Shown here one piece after another: positions 26,001 to 37,389 of a stretch of 64,000 bases of DNA. Position 1 is the first letter of the stretch. Every line of letters starts with the position of its first letter. Position numbers and translations under genes: made by a program. The DNA lies in NCBI GenBank assembly GCA_935421135.1, contig OW285193.1, positions 5,698,496-5,762,495 on the forward strand, read 5' to 3'. Below the pieces are notes generated by a model. It was not told the origin of the DNA. It was given only the letters and a program-made list of their open reading frames with translations, and made no database searches. Origin of the DNA: Bugulina stolonifera (lineage: Eukaryota > Bryozoa > Gymnolaemata > Cheilostomatida > Bugulidae).

Positions 26001-27411
26001 ATATAAAGCACTACCTGGATGCTTTCCGGGAGCTGTGCAAGCTCCTTACTCAGTTCGGATCCACTCTATCGTTTGTTGTTGAGAATCTACTCAGAGTTAT
26101 CGGTGTGTTGGATCAATATCTCAGCAGTGACAAGGGAGACAACTACGAACATGTTGAGTTGATGATCAAGTATGAGACAAAGAATAAGTTGGTGCACAGA
26201 AAGGTCAGTTGTCTATTATACATGTAATCTTATATCCTGAAATCTGATTGGTTCTTCACTGTGTAATGTAATAACTACTCAACCCATTTTTGATAGCCAT
26301 ATTTCGATATTTCCAGATTAACGGGAAAGATTCGGGCACTAAGACCCTTCTCCTTCTGCATCGGAGTTTGTCGTTCATTTTGGAATTCATACTTGGCTTG
26401 AAGAATAGTGGAGCTAAGGCTAAGACGTCTACGATTGCCCAGCAGGCATTTGACTCGACTATTGCAAAGTACTACAGTTGGATAGTTAAACAGATGGCCA
26501 GCATGGCATTCAGCTCTCTTCCATCAGTTCAGGTACAGTTTATCACTCACAATCGTGGATACTAATTACAATGTGAAGTTGTCCTCTCTCTGGAAGGGGA
26601 GCAGAGAGAGAACAACTCTGTGTAATATGTGAATTAAACATTATTTTACAAATATCCAACTAAAAAACTGACGTCGTTCACGTTATTACTATGTACAGTG
26701 TATATCAGTATTCTTTACATGTACATGTATTTTTACACGTGTACTGGCATTATTGATGGTGTGTAAATACATGTCAGGTAAAATAATGTCATTCAAGTTA
26801 CCATTATTAATAAACCTCCCCTGTTATTGAGAGGTTCAAACCCAGTGGTGTTGTTGTGCATATAGTGGTACATTTTCGCTCAACTGTGCTTTCCAGAACC
26901 TCCAAATTGTTATGTGATATTTTTCTTGCAACAAATGTGTCACAAGTCATAGCAAAGAGTATGATCAAACCCAAGTGTTGTATTGGTATATCAGGTATTC
27001 ACTGTAAGCAGGTCCACCACGTCACTTAAACTATTCTCAACTTGAGACTCATTCTAATAAGATCATTCTGTGCTTATGACTAGTGTAACATTTTGGTTAT
27101 TGGTATCCTATTCTGGTCCACTACAGAAATGCATGTCTACTATACACCTGGGGTTGCCGTTCACTGGCATAGAATATACCCACCCCATCTGTTGGAGGGA
27201 TTGGAACCAATGCTACACTTATCCTATCAAGTGTACAAGTGTAAGTTATGGATGCATCTTTCTCACTTTGTAGGAATGTTTTAAACGTTTGGCTGAAGGA
27301 AACTCTAAAAGTCCAGTGAACCAGTTGAAGATGCTGTTAGAAGCAGCTGCTCCAGTATATAACAGAGTTCATGACATCTATAGTAAATATCAGTTACTAC
27401 GCTGTGTATAG
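23017..27411 (+). CDS. GLTP-domain lipid transfer protein (CPTP/GLTPD-like)
   Basis: Probable cytosolic sphingolipid transfer protein. Exons, all GT-AG and in phase: 23017-23223, 23826-24021, 24534-24660, 25007-25067, 25991-26203, 26317-26532 and 27274-27411. The last three encode the GLTP fold: FGSTLSFVVENLLRVIGVL, then DSGTKTLLLLHRSLSFI, KYYSWIVKQMASMAFSSLPS and a final VYNRVHDIYSKYQLL. The N-terminal ~200 residues are basic and Ser-rich without a recognised domain, so at roughly 390 residues it is longer than ceramide-1-phosphate transfer protein (about 210). The Met at 23017 follows an acceptor-like TTTTTAG, so more 5' exons are possible. In the headgroup region the family pattern RLHR reads LLHR, and KYHxW reads KYYSW, so ligand preference may differ. 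Family membership is firm; subfamily is not. Confidence 0.85.
23371..23560 (+). mobile_element. tRNA-derived SINE in GLTP-gene intron
   Basis: The head contains a box-A-like GTGGCCTAGTG and a perfect box B GGTTCGATTC (23420-23429). It then joins the family-A body through GGTGGTGTTAG and AATGCTCCTGTGCTCTG. The tRNA-like head differs from the other family-A copies while the body is shared, so the family seems to exist with more than one head. Confidence 0.75.
24672..24782. repeat. Short tandem repeat in GLTP-gene intron
   Basis: About three to four copies of a ~32-bp unit built on CTGTGTACATGTGYCAACTC, placed just after the donor at 24661. No function inferred. Confidence 0.75.
26569..26625. 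repeat. Small inverted repeat of the GTTGTCCTCTC family
   Basis: ATGTGAAGTTGTCCTCTCTC is followed within 30 bp by its imperfect complement GAGAGAGAACAACTC. These are the same ends as the MITE at 41397-41635. Probably an internally deleted relic, in the GLTP-gene intron. Confidence 0.65.
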
Positions 27412-28438
27412 TACATAACATATTATCATAGTAAATACCAGTGTTATTGATCACCAGTTTTCTTATACTGCCTGCTTATAACCAGGCTGTATTATTTGTA
27501 CACTCTTGGTGATCGAGTGGTAATGTCTGACAGAATAAAGGCTGCGTAAAGAGTAATAGGAACATGTAAAGCCTCTGTAATGGAACAGTAGTGACACTAT
27601 CATATTATAAAATATACAAGCACAGTCTATGAGTTGATATAGCAGTTATTAGTACTAGATACATCAGATACTATCTGGTAAAGCAGTAGTAACAGTACCA
27701 GATCCTGTTGCTGCTGAAGATGAACAAATGAGCAATGCTTAGGTTCTTGCTAGACATTTTATTCCCAAAATTGTCAAAATATTAGAGTCACCGTATAAAT
27801 GTCTTTTAGACTATAGTTACCAGAGTTAGTTGGAGGGAAAATATACAAACATAGCCTGAGCACCAGCCAACTGTGCAACAGTTGAAAGCAGGGCTAAGGT
27901 TGACAACCTTCCCTCCAACTAGTCCTATGTAGTCGCTCTAAGCTCACACATAGCTGCCACTATGTCAACAAAAACCGAGATTTGATTCCTGGAAAGAAAG
28001 TCAATAGGAATATCTACCACACTTCAGCAATGACAGCACTTGGGATGTTTGTTTCACATACTTTTATTATTCTGGAAGTGTTATACCTTCACCTTCCCAC
28101 AGTAGGCTGACATTGTCTAAGTGGATAGTAAGTAGACAGGACTAATTTATAGAGGAGGGAGCAGCAGATAGGGTGGGTCTATCAGCAAGTATACTATGTA
28201 AGATACCTACCAACAAGGCCCTCTCTTTTGGCTGCAGAGAGAGGTGAGTAGCTGATATGTGTGAGCTTAGATAACATTAACCTCACTAACTACATTCACA
28301 AAACTACCAAACAGGTTGCTGTAATACAGTTATACCTTGTACAGTGTGTAACAGAAATAGAACCATCTAAAACGTAGTCTAGATTCTTGTGTAAAGTTGA
28401 GGGTGGGTAGTGTAATGTCCATAAGAGCTTCAGACTCA
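27412..28438. other. Convergent intergenic region between GLTP gene and macoilin
   Basis: Both neighbouring genes end here, so the 3' UTRs and poly(A) sites should lie in this stretch (for example AATAAA at 27534). It also holds the inverted repeat at 27827-27921. No other gene was seen. Confidence 0.5.
27827..27921. repeat. 95-bp inverted-repeat element
   Basis: Perfect 13-bp terminal repeats: TAGTTGGAGGGAA at 27827-27839 and its complement at 27909-27921. The interior is about 70 bp. Probably a tiny MITE; the superfamily is unclear. Confidence 0.7.
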
Positions 28439-31400
28439 TTATTGTACTGGAGATGCTGACTTGTAATCTTTAGCCTGAGAGTTGAGTTCTTTATCCTGTG
28501 AGCTGGTGGGGGTCTCTGGTTCAGCCTTCATGGGAAAGGTTGGGCTATACCTGTATATAAACACACTTATAAACAATCATGTAGTAGTGGTGGTGGCACT
28601 TCTAGTCAGATATATCTACTATGCATGGGTAATATATAATTTAAATGTAAAGATTTATACGACATGACGTGTTATGTATATGTATCATTGGATCTCATCT
28701 AGCTAAACTACTAACTAAAATAGAGGGTCTACAATCATCTTTTTGCAAGGGTAGCCAGGGACATAGTTCCACATCTTTGAACACGCCCATCCCTAATTAG
28801 GGTTTGAACCCAAGAGCAGTACATATGTACTGAACCAACTGCACTCCTCTATGGCGGCCACCTTGCTATATATACGGGGGAGGGGGGCTGTTAAGGGGTC
28901 CTCCTTTTTAATATACAATAAGATAGGGAGTTGGTGGGTGTAGTAAGCACTTACCTCGTAGATTTCATGGTGGGAGTGGGTGGGTGTGGCTTAGAGTCGA
29001 ACACCTGTTCATGTGGAATATACATCTGACCAGCTCCTCCTGCTATGGTTGGACTGCCCAGTTTAGGAGTTGTATATTGTCCAGTGGCTACAATGAGGGA
29101 ATATAGCCATAGTATGAATTAACTGGTGTGACCATCGTACTGTAAACGTTTAGCTAAGGCGATATATTATTATAAACAATTTAGTGAGAGTTTTGTTGGC
29201 AAAGGTCCTTGCATACCCGACTGCTAGCGGCCATATTCTCACTCTGAAAACTTCTGTAATGATTTTCATTACATATAATATTACCTCTAATGGAAAACAG
29301 GTAAAATTTATATTAGAAACAGGTGCTCCAAACTCTATTGTATATACAATATGTGCATGTGCAATAGTATACTTGGGCCTATAGCCATGGACTTAGTAGC
29401 TACTTACCGACAGGATGATCTGTATACATTGAGGAGGGAACTAATGCTAAAGCCTCAGTGATGTGAGCGCGTAGACCAGAGATCTCCATGTCTTTAGCAT
29501 TTATAATTTCTACAACAAGTACCAATAACTCCCCATTACTGCATGTCCGTACATAACTGTTTGTTGTATAACACACCCTTCCCTATACAGCATATATTCA
29601 ACAGTTTTCATCCAAAACAAAGTGACCAATAAACTAGCTTGAGTTGGTAAAAAAGAAGCTTGGCATGTGATGAGTGCCAATACATCAAACCAACTGCACA
29701 CTAGATATCCATCGATGGCCACCTGGCTATGTAAAGCGAGGACCTAGCCATACGACACTAATACTGAACAATAGAGTCCAGTGTAAAGTATTGATAAACT
29801 GTGTTAGGAAAATGAGAAGTTGAAATACTAAAGAGGAACAGGTCAACTTACGAGACTGTATGTCCATCTGTCTTTTACAATCTTGTAATGCATTATAGAA
29901 AGAGATCTTAGCCCGTGATTCATCGCGTAAGCTGTTTTCTAGGTGGGCGTACCTCGCCTCCATAACCTTTGTTCTAGCTAGTAAGGTACAGTAGTCCACC
30001 TTGGGGTCACCCTACAACATAAAATCCTGTTATATACCAGCAGGTAATAAAAATGCAGTGAATACACCTACACGAGCAATAATATATTACTGAATGTACA
30101 ATACAGTCTAACACAATGTGGGATAATCAAGCGGTGCGCAAAATTTAAATGAACGGACAGAAAGCGACGAACCTCAAACCGTCTCCTCCATTCCATATTC
30201 TCAGACTCTATCATGCGTAGTCTCTCCTCCTTCCTACCGACAGTCCATTGCAGTTTGGAGTTATCCTCTTCCATGTGCTGTATCTTAGATTTACAATCTC
30301 CAACACAGTCAGCATTCCTGGAAGCATTAGCCAAGGCCACAGCCCTAGCAGCTACGTGCTCCTCCTCTCTCTTACTCTTTCTTTCACTGGCCAGCTGACT
30401 CTCACTCTTCTCTCTCAGTTTCTTCTCCTCTGTTAGTTTCTTCTCCATAGCTGCCAGGTTCTGTTTGTCCTGCTGCCGACTAGTTACCAGGTTGTGTAGT
30501 CTAATAACACCATAACACATACACTAATCTAGGTCTACACAGTAGTATACTATGTATACAACACTTACACTAATGTAGGACTAGACAGCAATAGGCTACT
30601 ATATATACACACGCAACTGTTAATCATAATATAGCAATACTCCTGGTGAAAAAATTTGAAAAGATTTTGGATATGATTGATTTTGCCAGGACTGTTCAAA
30701 GGGTGTGAATACAATACCAGTTCAGTTCCATGGAGTTTTCTATCGAGTAATCTTTAGTAAATTATATGCCATGCTCCTGAGCACTTTAATGTATGAGAGA
30801 GACATGAGATCTGCAGATTGCAGTTAGAGTCTTACTTGTTCTGCAGATTATCGTTGTCTTGCTGTAGTTGGGCCAAGTTAACGGTCTTCTGATGGTCATC
30901 CTTCAGTCTGTTGTTTAGCTGAGATCTCAGTTCGCTCTCAGTATTACGACTTGACTGTAAGTCAGCCTTGAGCTTTTTAATGTCAGATTCCAGTCGACTG
31001 AAACAGCATACAAGTTAAATGTGCCATAACATCAATATGCTATTTATTACAAGAAAGGTAGATAGTCTACATGTAGGTGGGTAGGTGACGAGACAAACAC
31101 CATATATAGCTAAATGTGTACCTTATGACAAACTCAGACTTTGCAGGGGCGGCTGTACTGTCTCCATTAGCAAGTATAATACTAGTATTGTTGAGTGAGG
31201 TGGGTGTTGTATAGGACACGGGTGCACCGTTACTCTGGCCGTTGGTGGAACTGGATACGGTATTATTCTTATTCCTCCTGCTATTCAGCTTCTTGGGCTG
31301 GGGAGAGCTGGTACTCGTATCTCTAGTCTTATTGTTTTTACTCTCGTTTATCATATTCTCTGCGTCCTCGTTGAGATCGTTGACGTTACGACGCTGCAGT

Positions 31401-34400
31401 TGAAAAGACCTCACCTCATTCTCTGCGAGCGTATCGTAGTCTTCTATATACTATAAGGTGTGCAATAGTTATAATAGTGACTAATAGTACGTGTTGAAAG
31501 TCACAACATCAGATCAATAGGACATAACTCTAACAAGTCAATTGAATTACTTAGTACACAAGATAACAAACAGCGGCACGCATACTTACTGCAGATTTTT
31601 GCGGGTCACTCTTATTTTGATTGGTTGAGGAGCTCGTAGTGGTGGCAGAGGAGAACTTCTCAAAGATTGCAGAGGCTATACTAGCAGTGGTGGATGTTGA
31701 GCTAGTCGCATTTTGACCACCCCCATCTGATCCATCCATGTCATCATCATCTGACAGTTCATCTAAGTTATACATAGCAGTATGATATCACACTATGCTA
31801 ACATACAGGAGCACACTATGCCAAACTATCATAGTTACATGTAGGCCTATATTATATTATACACCATTCATATACAGTATTTCAATGATCTTCAGTATTT
31901 GACTCCACAAAATATTCGCTTCTCACGATTGGCTGTCACCAGTAGTATTAAACCCACAAGAGTCATCTTGAAATTTCAAACTATGCTAAATGAATGGCTA
32001 TGGGAATTAACTTAATGTTATGCAAACTTTATAAATACTATGTACATTTACATCAGATACTAAAGACTGAAAATAGTCACTGGATGTTAGTAGTTTTGTA
32101 CTATGCCATACAGACATACAGAGAGTCATAAGTTTTGAGCTGTACTCCAAACACTGTATATTGTGTACATGGGTAACGTAGTCTATTAGATGTAGCTCAG
32201 TGTAAATGGAATATACCTCCTCTCTTAACAGTCAGTCTTACTTTGAATATCTGCTGATGCATTGCTGTCTTCATGAGGTTCATCAGTTATGAGTGTTATT
32301 TCTCTCAACTCCAGTGGTAGAGCTTCTTGTAACAACTGCTCACATTTTAGATTACTTTTCTTAACTTTACTTCTTGTACGCTACACAACATCACATCATA
32401 ACACGTTATAACATGAAATAGACCACATCTAAATACATCTACAGTATTCAGTATCTGTATTCCAAGTATTATGAGATTAAAAGATTAACATAATTTATTA
32501 CCAATGGATTCACTGCTTGTTATTCTCTTGTAAGATGCAACAGACAAAGTAACTACAGTGATTCCACTAATCCCACAATGACTAGGATTAAAACAACACA
32601 ATAATTACATCATCAAGTATCATTCCTTAGCAGAAAACAAGAGAGAGAGAGGATAACTTCAAATTATAACACTCATCACCACAATCTGGCAAGTAAACTA
32701 GGCACTACTTTATTACAACACCCTGATTACAATCTCGGCAATAAAACTGCCACTAGAAAACTGAACAACTGAGCTATGACCAGCTCAAGTCTAGCCTATA
32801 ACACATAGCCTACGCTGTATTATACAATATGTAGACCTATTAATATAGCCTGAAGGGGTAGATGGATGTGTAAATAGCATTACTCTAGGCTATAATAGTA
32901 CTGTTACAAGTAATAGCCTCAGTGCTAGTGTAAACTTACCATGCGAATGGAATCATTTGCTGCAGTTTTTATACCATATCCAAGAGTTACAACAGGATAG
33001 CCAATGCTGTAAAACAGGTTCAGTATACAAGTAGGCTACCTCACCTTATGTACTATGCAGGTAAATATTTGCTTTCTATAAAAGCTATATAAAATGCAGC
33101 CAAACGTTTCCCAGTTAAAACTACTGTATGCCTAGACAACAGCCAAGCTCCTTCCTCCAGAATCATAAACTGGCGTGTTGGCCCAAATGATGGATTACTT
33201 CATGTCAAAGTTTGACTAAATATAGCCAACGTGTTTGTGGCTGACGTAAATTTCTTGAAGGAAAGTAATATTAAAAACTATTCGATTAATAACATTGTCA
33301 AGTCACACAACATCCTCTCTAGCATATGCAGGTGATTAGACTCACCAGTGGGCAGCAAACGGTCTGCAGAGATCCATGTTGAAGGGCAGCGTCTTTTGAT
33401 CTTTCATTCTAAGCGCAGCCTCAACATAGACAAAGAGGAGCCATAGCAGGACAGAGGATAGGCATATTCCACGGTCTACAACACGGCAATATGACATCAC
33501 AAAGACATGCACAACATCACATATAGCCTAGGCTTACGAAAACTTTGATTCTATCTAGTCAATATTAGGGGAATTTATGTAGCCTAGGCCTAGACAAGCA
33601 AAGCTAATTTTTGGCAATGTCTAAAATGCAACAAGTAGGCCAACGTACCACCTACTAGAAGCAAAAAGTGCTCAAACTTCTGTGATCTCAGAGTTGTCGT
33701 CTACCAACACATTACCGTGTAGATTCATTCAAAACTATTTTGATTTTGGAATCATCTTCCCTTCCTTGTTACAGTTTCCACCACTTTGTTGATTAAAAAA
33801 CTCCAAATCACAGCATCCGCACATGCCCGCTGGTCGTACAGATTTCTGTTCACTGACTTTCCACTTAGTGACCAAAGAGTGTGGAAAAATAATAGAGAGG
33901 CATGTGGAAATAACTTCTACCTTTGGAGTAGGCCTATAGCCTAATTAGTCTATCTTAGAATATCGAATACAGGATTTTATCATAAAAGGAGCAAGGCAAG
34001 CTGGCTGGCCTACCGTTATCTTCCTCAAGAGACGGTATTGTACACTATAGGGCAACCCCTGTCATGTAGGTCTACATTAGCATGGGAAACAATATATGAT
34101 CAGTGACTACCTGGGATAGGTAGCTGTTACTTGTCTCAAATCAATACTAAATCAATGAGAAAATCTACTACAATGTAAATGTAGCCTGTTTGTGTATGTA
34201 GGCCTACCACTGTTTGCAAGTATAAGTACATACCACTGTTTGCAAGTATAAGTACAAACCACTGTTTGCAAGTACTAGAAGGTGAAACCTTGATTTTGCG
34301 TATAAGTAATTTCTATACCAGTATAAATGCTGGGGATGGCTGGCTTGGCTAGGTATTGGCGACATCTCCGCCCTTGTATATTTCACACCTATTCACTCCA

Positions 34401-37142
34401 GAATACAAAATCCCATGGATTGACAGTCCATAGCAGCTACATAAGTAGGTGCTATGTGTAGGCATATCCATGCACATTTAGACTATTTGTGGCTCTATGT
34501 GCTTACAATTATACTGATATCTAAGGTGAAACATGTATAAAATCTCTATCAGTATATCAGCAATGTTTGCTCAGTTCAAGTGCTACTATGTTTTACTAAA
34601 ACCACATTTTTTTTCAAAAGTGAAAAGGCCTTTGTGTCAGACTAGATTACTAGTAGTACCTGTAGTATATAGCCTACATACCTGTATGCCACACATATTG
34701 CACCCACACATAGCTGCTGGCAGCAAAGAATAGCCACTGTACTGGTATAAACATGTAGAAGAGTATATCGCTGGTCAGTGCTGCTGTAAGGAACAACATA
34801 GTTAGCACCTGCAATGTAACAAGATGACGGTGTGTTATTAAGGACATGTAACATAGACAATATCACATATTATAACTGTACCCACTCACTCACATCTGAT
34901 CACTTTAGTTACATGTTAGTGAAGGCATAGATGTAAATTTATATTATATTTTATGTTGAAGTACATGTATACTCTTAAGAGGTGTTTATACTGTCTTCTT
35001 CGTTTCCCACAGAATAATTACAAACACAAGGCTTATTGACACATTCAGATGTGTAAGATCTCCTCAAATCTCATCAATGGTGAGACATCATAGAAACCCA
35101 ACAGTTCCGAGTTGGTGAGACTGCAGCTTCAACAAACTAAAGTTTGCACCTTTTCACTTCGAAAATCAAAGGAAACTTGTGCCTGTTTAAAATTTTAAAA
35201 TGTATGCAAATGCTGTACCAAGTCAAAACACCCCTTGAGTGAAGTCCATCATCTCAGACTACATCAATCGTAGTACTATATCATATGTGCAGGTGTAAGT
35301 TAAACTATATAGGCCTACCCTACAGATTATGCTACATCATATACATATTTATACCATTTAATAGGCCTACCATAGACCATATAGCTGATACACTATAACA
35401 TGTGTAACTGTTTTGCAGTAGGCCCTATACTTTACTCAATATGTAGGCCCTATACTTCACACCACACAGGCCAACAAGACAAAACAAGCCTATGCGATTA
35501 CAGCTATATAACATTACATATAAACTACTATCTATTATCACTATATTATAGCAATCAATCAAATCCTTCATCATTATAAAGGTGAACTTCCACAATAGTG
35601 ACAGATATTACTGAGTGATGTGACAGACAGTGAGTTAATCCCAGAACAGTGATGTGGCTGATAGAGACAAAGTATAACATGTACAACCAGCAGACATCTG
35701 CCTGCCTACCTACCAGCACTATTATTGTTTATTACCCATAGCATGGCATGAGACAGTAAAAAAATGTTCATCAGTCAGCTAATGTAGCTATGGAATGCCT
35801 GACCACAACAAACATTACAATTCCAATGCATTATTATTACTGTATACTTTACTGCATACTTACAACCCCTTGATATTTATATGAATCCTGGAGAGACCTA
35901 ACTAACAGCCAAACAGGGTAAAGGTACTCAAATCGAAATTCCAGTATAAAATCCGCCAGTAGAACAAGAATCCAGATAGCCAGAAATTTCATACAAGCCA
36001 GTAAACTACAATAAAAGAGATGAGCAGTAAGTACATTAGGCAATGGTCACCAATTCACTATTTTACATAGTGTGATGTAAAGAAAGTCAAAATTTAATAA
36101 TAGCAATAACTCCATTGTTATGTCATAGTCAGAAATGGTTAAACTAAGCCACCTACTTTATCCTACACATAAACCTGTAAAAACATTCTATCTTCAAACT
36201 GATCAGTATGTAGAAACAGCTGAACGTGATTTACCTTATACATGCATCTACTAGACATATCCATGTATCTACAAGACCTGCATGTATTTACTATACCAAT
36301 CACCCCACCAGTAAGGAAATCGTAGATGTAAAAAGTGAAAATTCTACTTGGAAATAATAGATCGGCTTATATACCTAAAGAAACATTAGGCAAGGCTATC
36401 TATCGCACATATAGGCTACGTATAATTTACAACAACTAGAGAATTAGTGAATGGCATAAATCATGTCAAAGTCATTATAATAATAGTAATGATAATATTC
36501 AGCTAACAGATAGTGAAATCTAGGCTATAGGCCTACAGTAGAGTATTAATAACATAACAACGACAACAAAATAGTCGTATATAATTATGACAATCATGAG
36601 ATAAGATAATGTTTGTTAGTGTTTTTAACCAAGTGATGGTCAGTTAAGCGTGATGGTGCAGTCAGCAGAGTAGAGTAATAAACTAAGCGGAAGTTCGTTG
36701 TAGAACCAAGTAGCACTCCTAGTACTACTAATTTGGTCAGTCAATAGTGTATAGAACAGATAACTTCAATTTGTGAGCATTACACTCATACTGAGTCTGA
36801 TGCACACTCTTTGCATTTGCAAAGCAACACACACATTCAATTGAATTTTAATTTAGAATTTCAATTTCGAATTTGTTTTTAGTTGTTAGGTACCCGTACT
36901 TGTAACCATATTCTTATTGTTTCGTGTCTAGAGACTCACCATTGCAACTCACACCTACTCTGCTTAACAATACCAATCACTTTGACTAACAGTAACAGTA
37001 GGCCTATAGTTACAGTTAGTAGACTAAGAGTAAACACTTCACTACACAACACTAACCTGCTGTAACTGTAAACGCGTTCAGAAACCTTTTTTAATTTCAT
37101 AGGACGCCGAAGTTTTCCAGGTTCGACATTCCGTCTCTTCAT
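28439..37142 (-). CDS. MACO1: Macoilin (TMEM57/MACO1), complete
   Basis: Macoilin is an ER membrane protein of animals, known mainly from neurons in C. elegans and vertebrates. Fourteen exons: 37142-37057, 36005-35864, 34808-34682, 33475-33346, 33006-32940, 32380-32242, 31762-31590, 31450-31122, 30997-30836, 30500-30173, 30011-29852, 29509-29408, 29087-28955 and 28550-28439 (stop TAA). The N-terminus MKRRN...KLRRPMK and FLAIWILVLLADFILEFRFE, then PVQWLFFAASSYVWVQYVWH and DLCRPFAAHC, match the conserved multi-pass half. A Ser/Thr/Asp-rich linker (SDDDDMDGSDGGG) follows. The C-terminal half is coiled coil, with RLESDIKKLKADLQ and DKQNLAAMEKKLTEEKK, then ARYAHLENSL and GLRAHITEALALVPSS. The tail is Pro/Ser-rich. 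No breaks seen. It is divergently paired with CCT8. Confidence 0.95.
28745..28870 (-). mobile_element. tRNA-derived SINE fragment (family B)
   Basis: On the minus strand it has a tRNA-like head with TGCAGTTGGTTCAGTAC and a perfect box B GGGTTCAAACCC. Part of the same head (GTGGCC, then GTGCAGTTGGTT) is at 29690-29745 on the minus strand, and a GGTTCAAACCCC block is at 45961-45970. It lies in the last macoilin intron. Confidence 0.65.
34200..34276. repeat. Three-copy 29-bp tandem repeat in macoilin intron
   Basis: Three copies of a unit starting CCACTGTTTGCAAGTATAAG (34207, 34231 and 34259 region), the last one partial. Simple tandem duplication. Confidence 0.8.
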
Positions 37143-37389
37143 TCTAATCGTGCACTACCTAAGAAAATGGGTTATAAGGATTGTATCTTCAAAAATAGAA
37201 AGTGAAGTTGCAGTGCCAGGAGCAAGTCGTTGAGATGAATTTCGGCTGTATTAATTATTGGTAATTGTCGGTTATGCGCAATGTAACTTCCGGTTATCGC
37301 TGGATCTCTCTAAATCCCGCTACTAACAAACATTCAGAGGTTCTTCCTTCCATTCAAAGTTTGGCGTGCGTAACTCAAATTGTTATAAA
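37143..37389. promoter_or_regulatory. Divergent promoter of macoilin and CCT8
   Basis: Only 247 bp separate the two start codons, which point away from each other. The interval is less AT-rich than its surroundings, lacks an obvious TATA box and contains an ETS-type site ACTTCCGG (37286-37293). Shared divergent promoters are common for housekeeping chaperonin genes. Sharing is inferred from spacing only. Confidence 0.7.
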
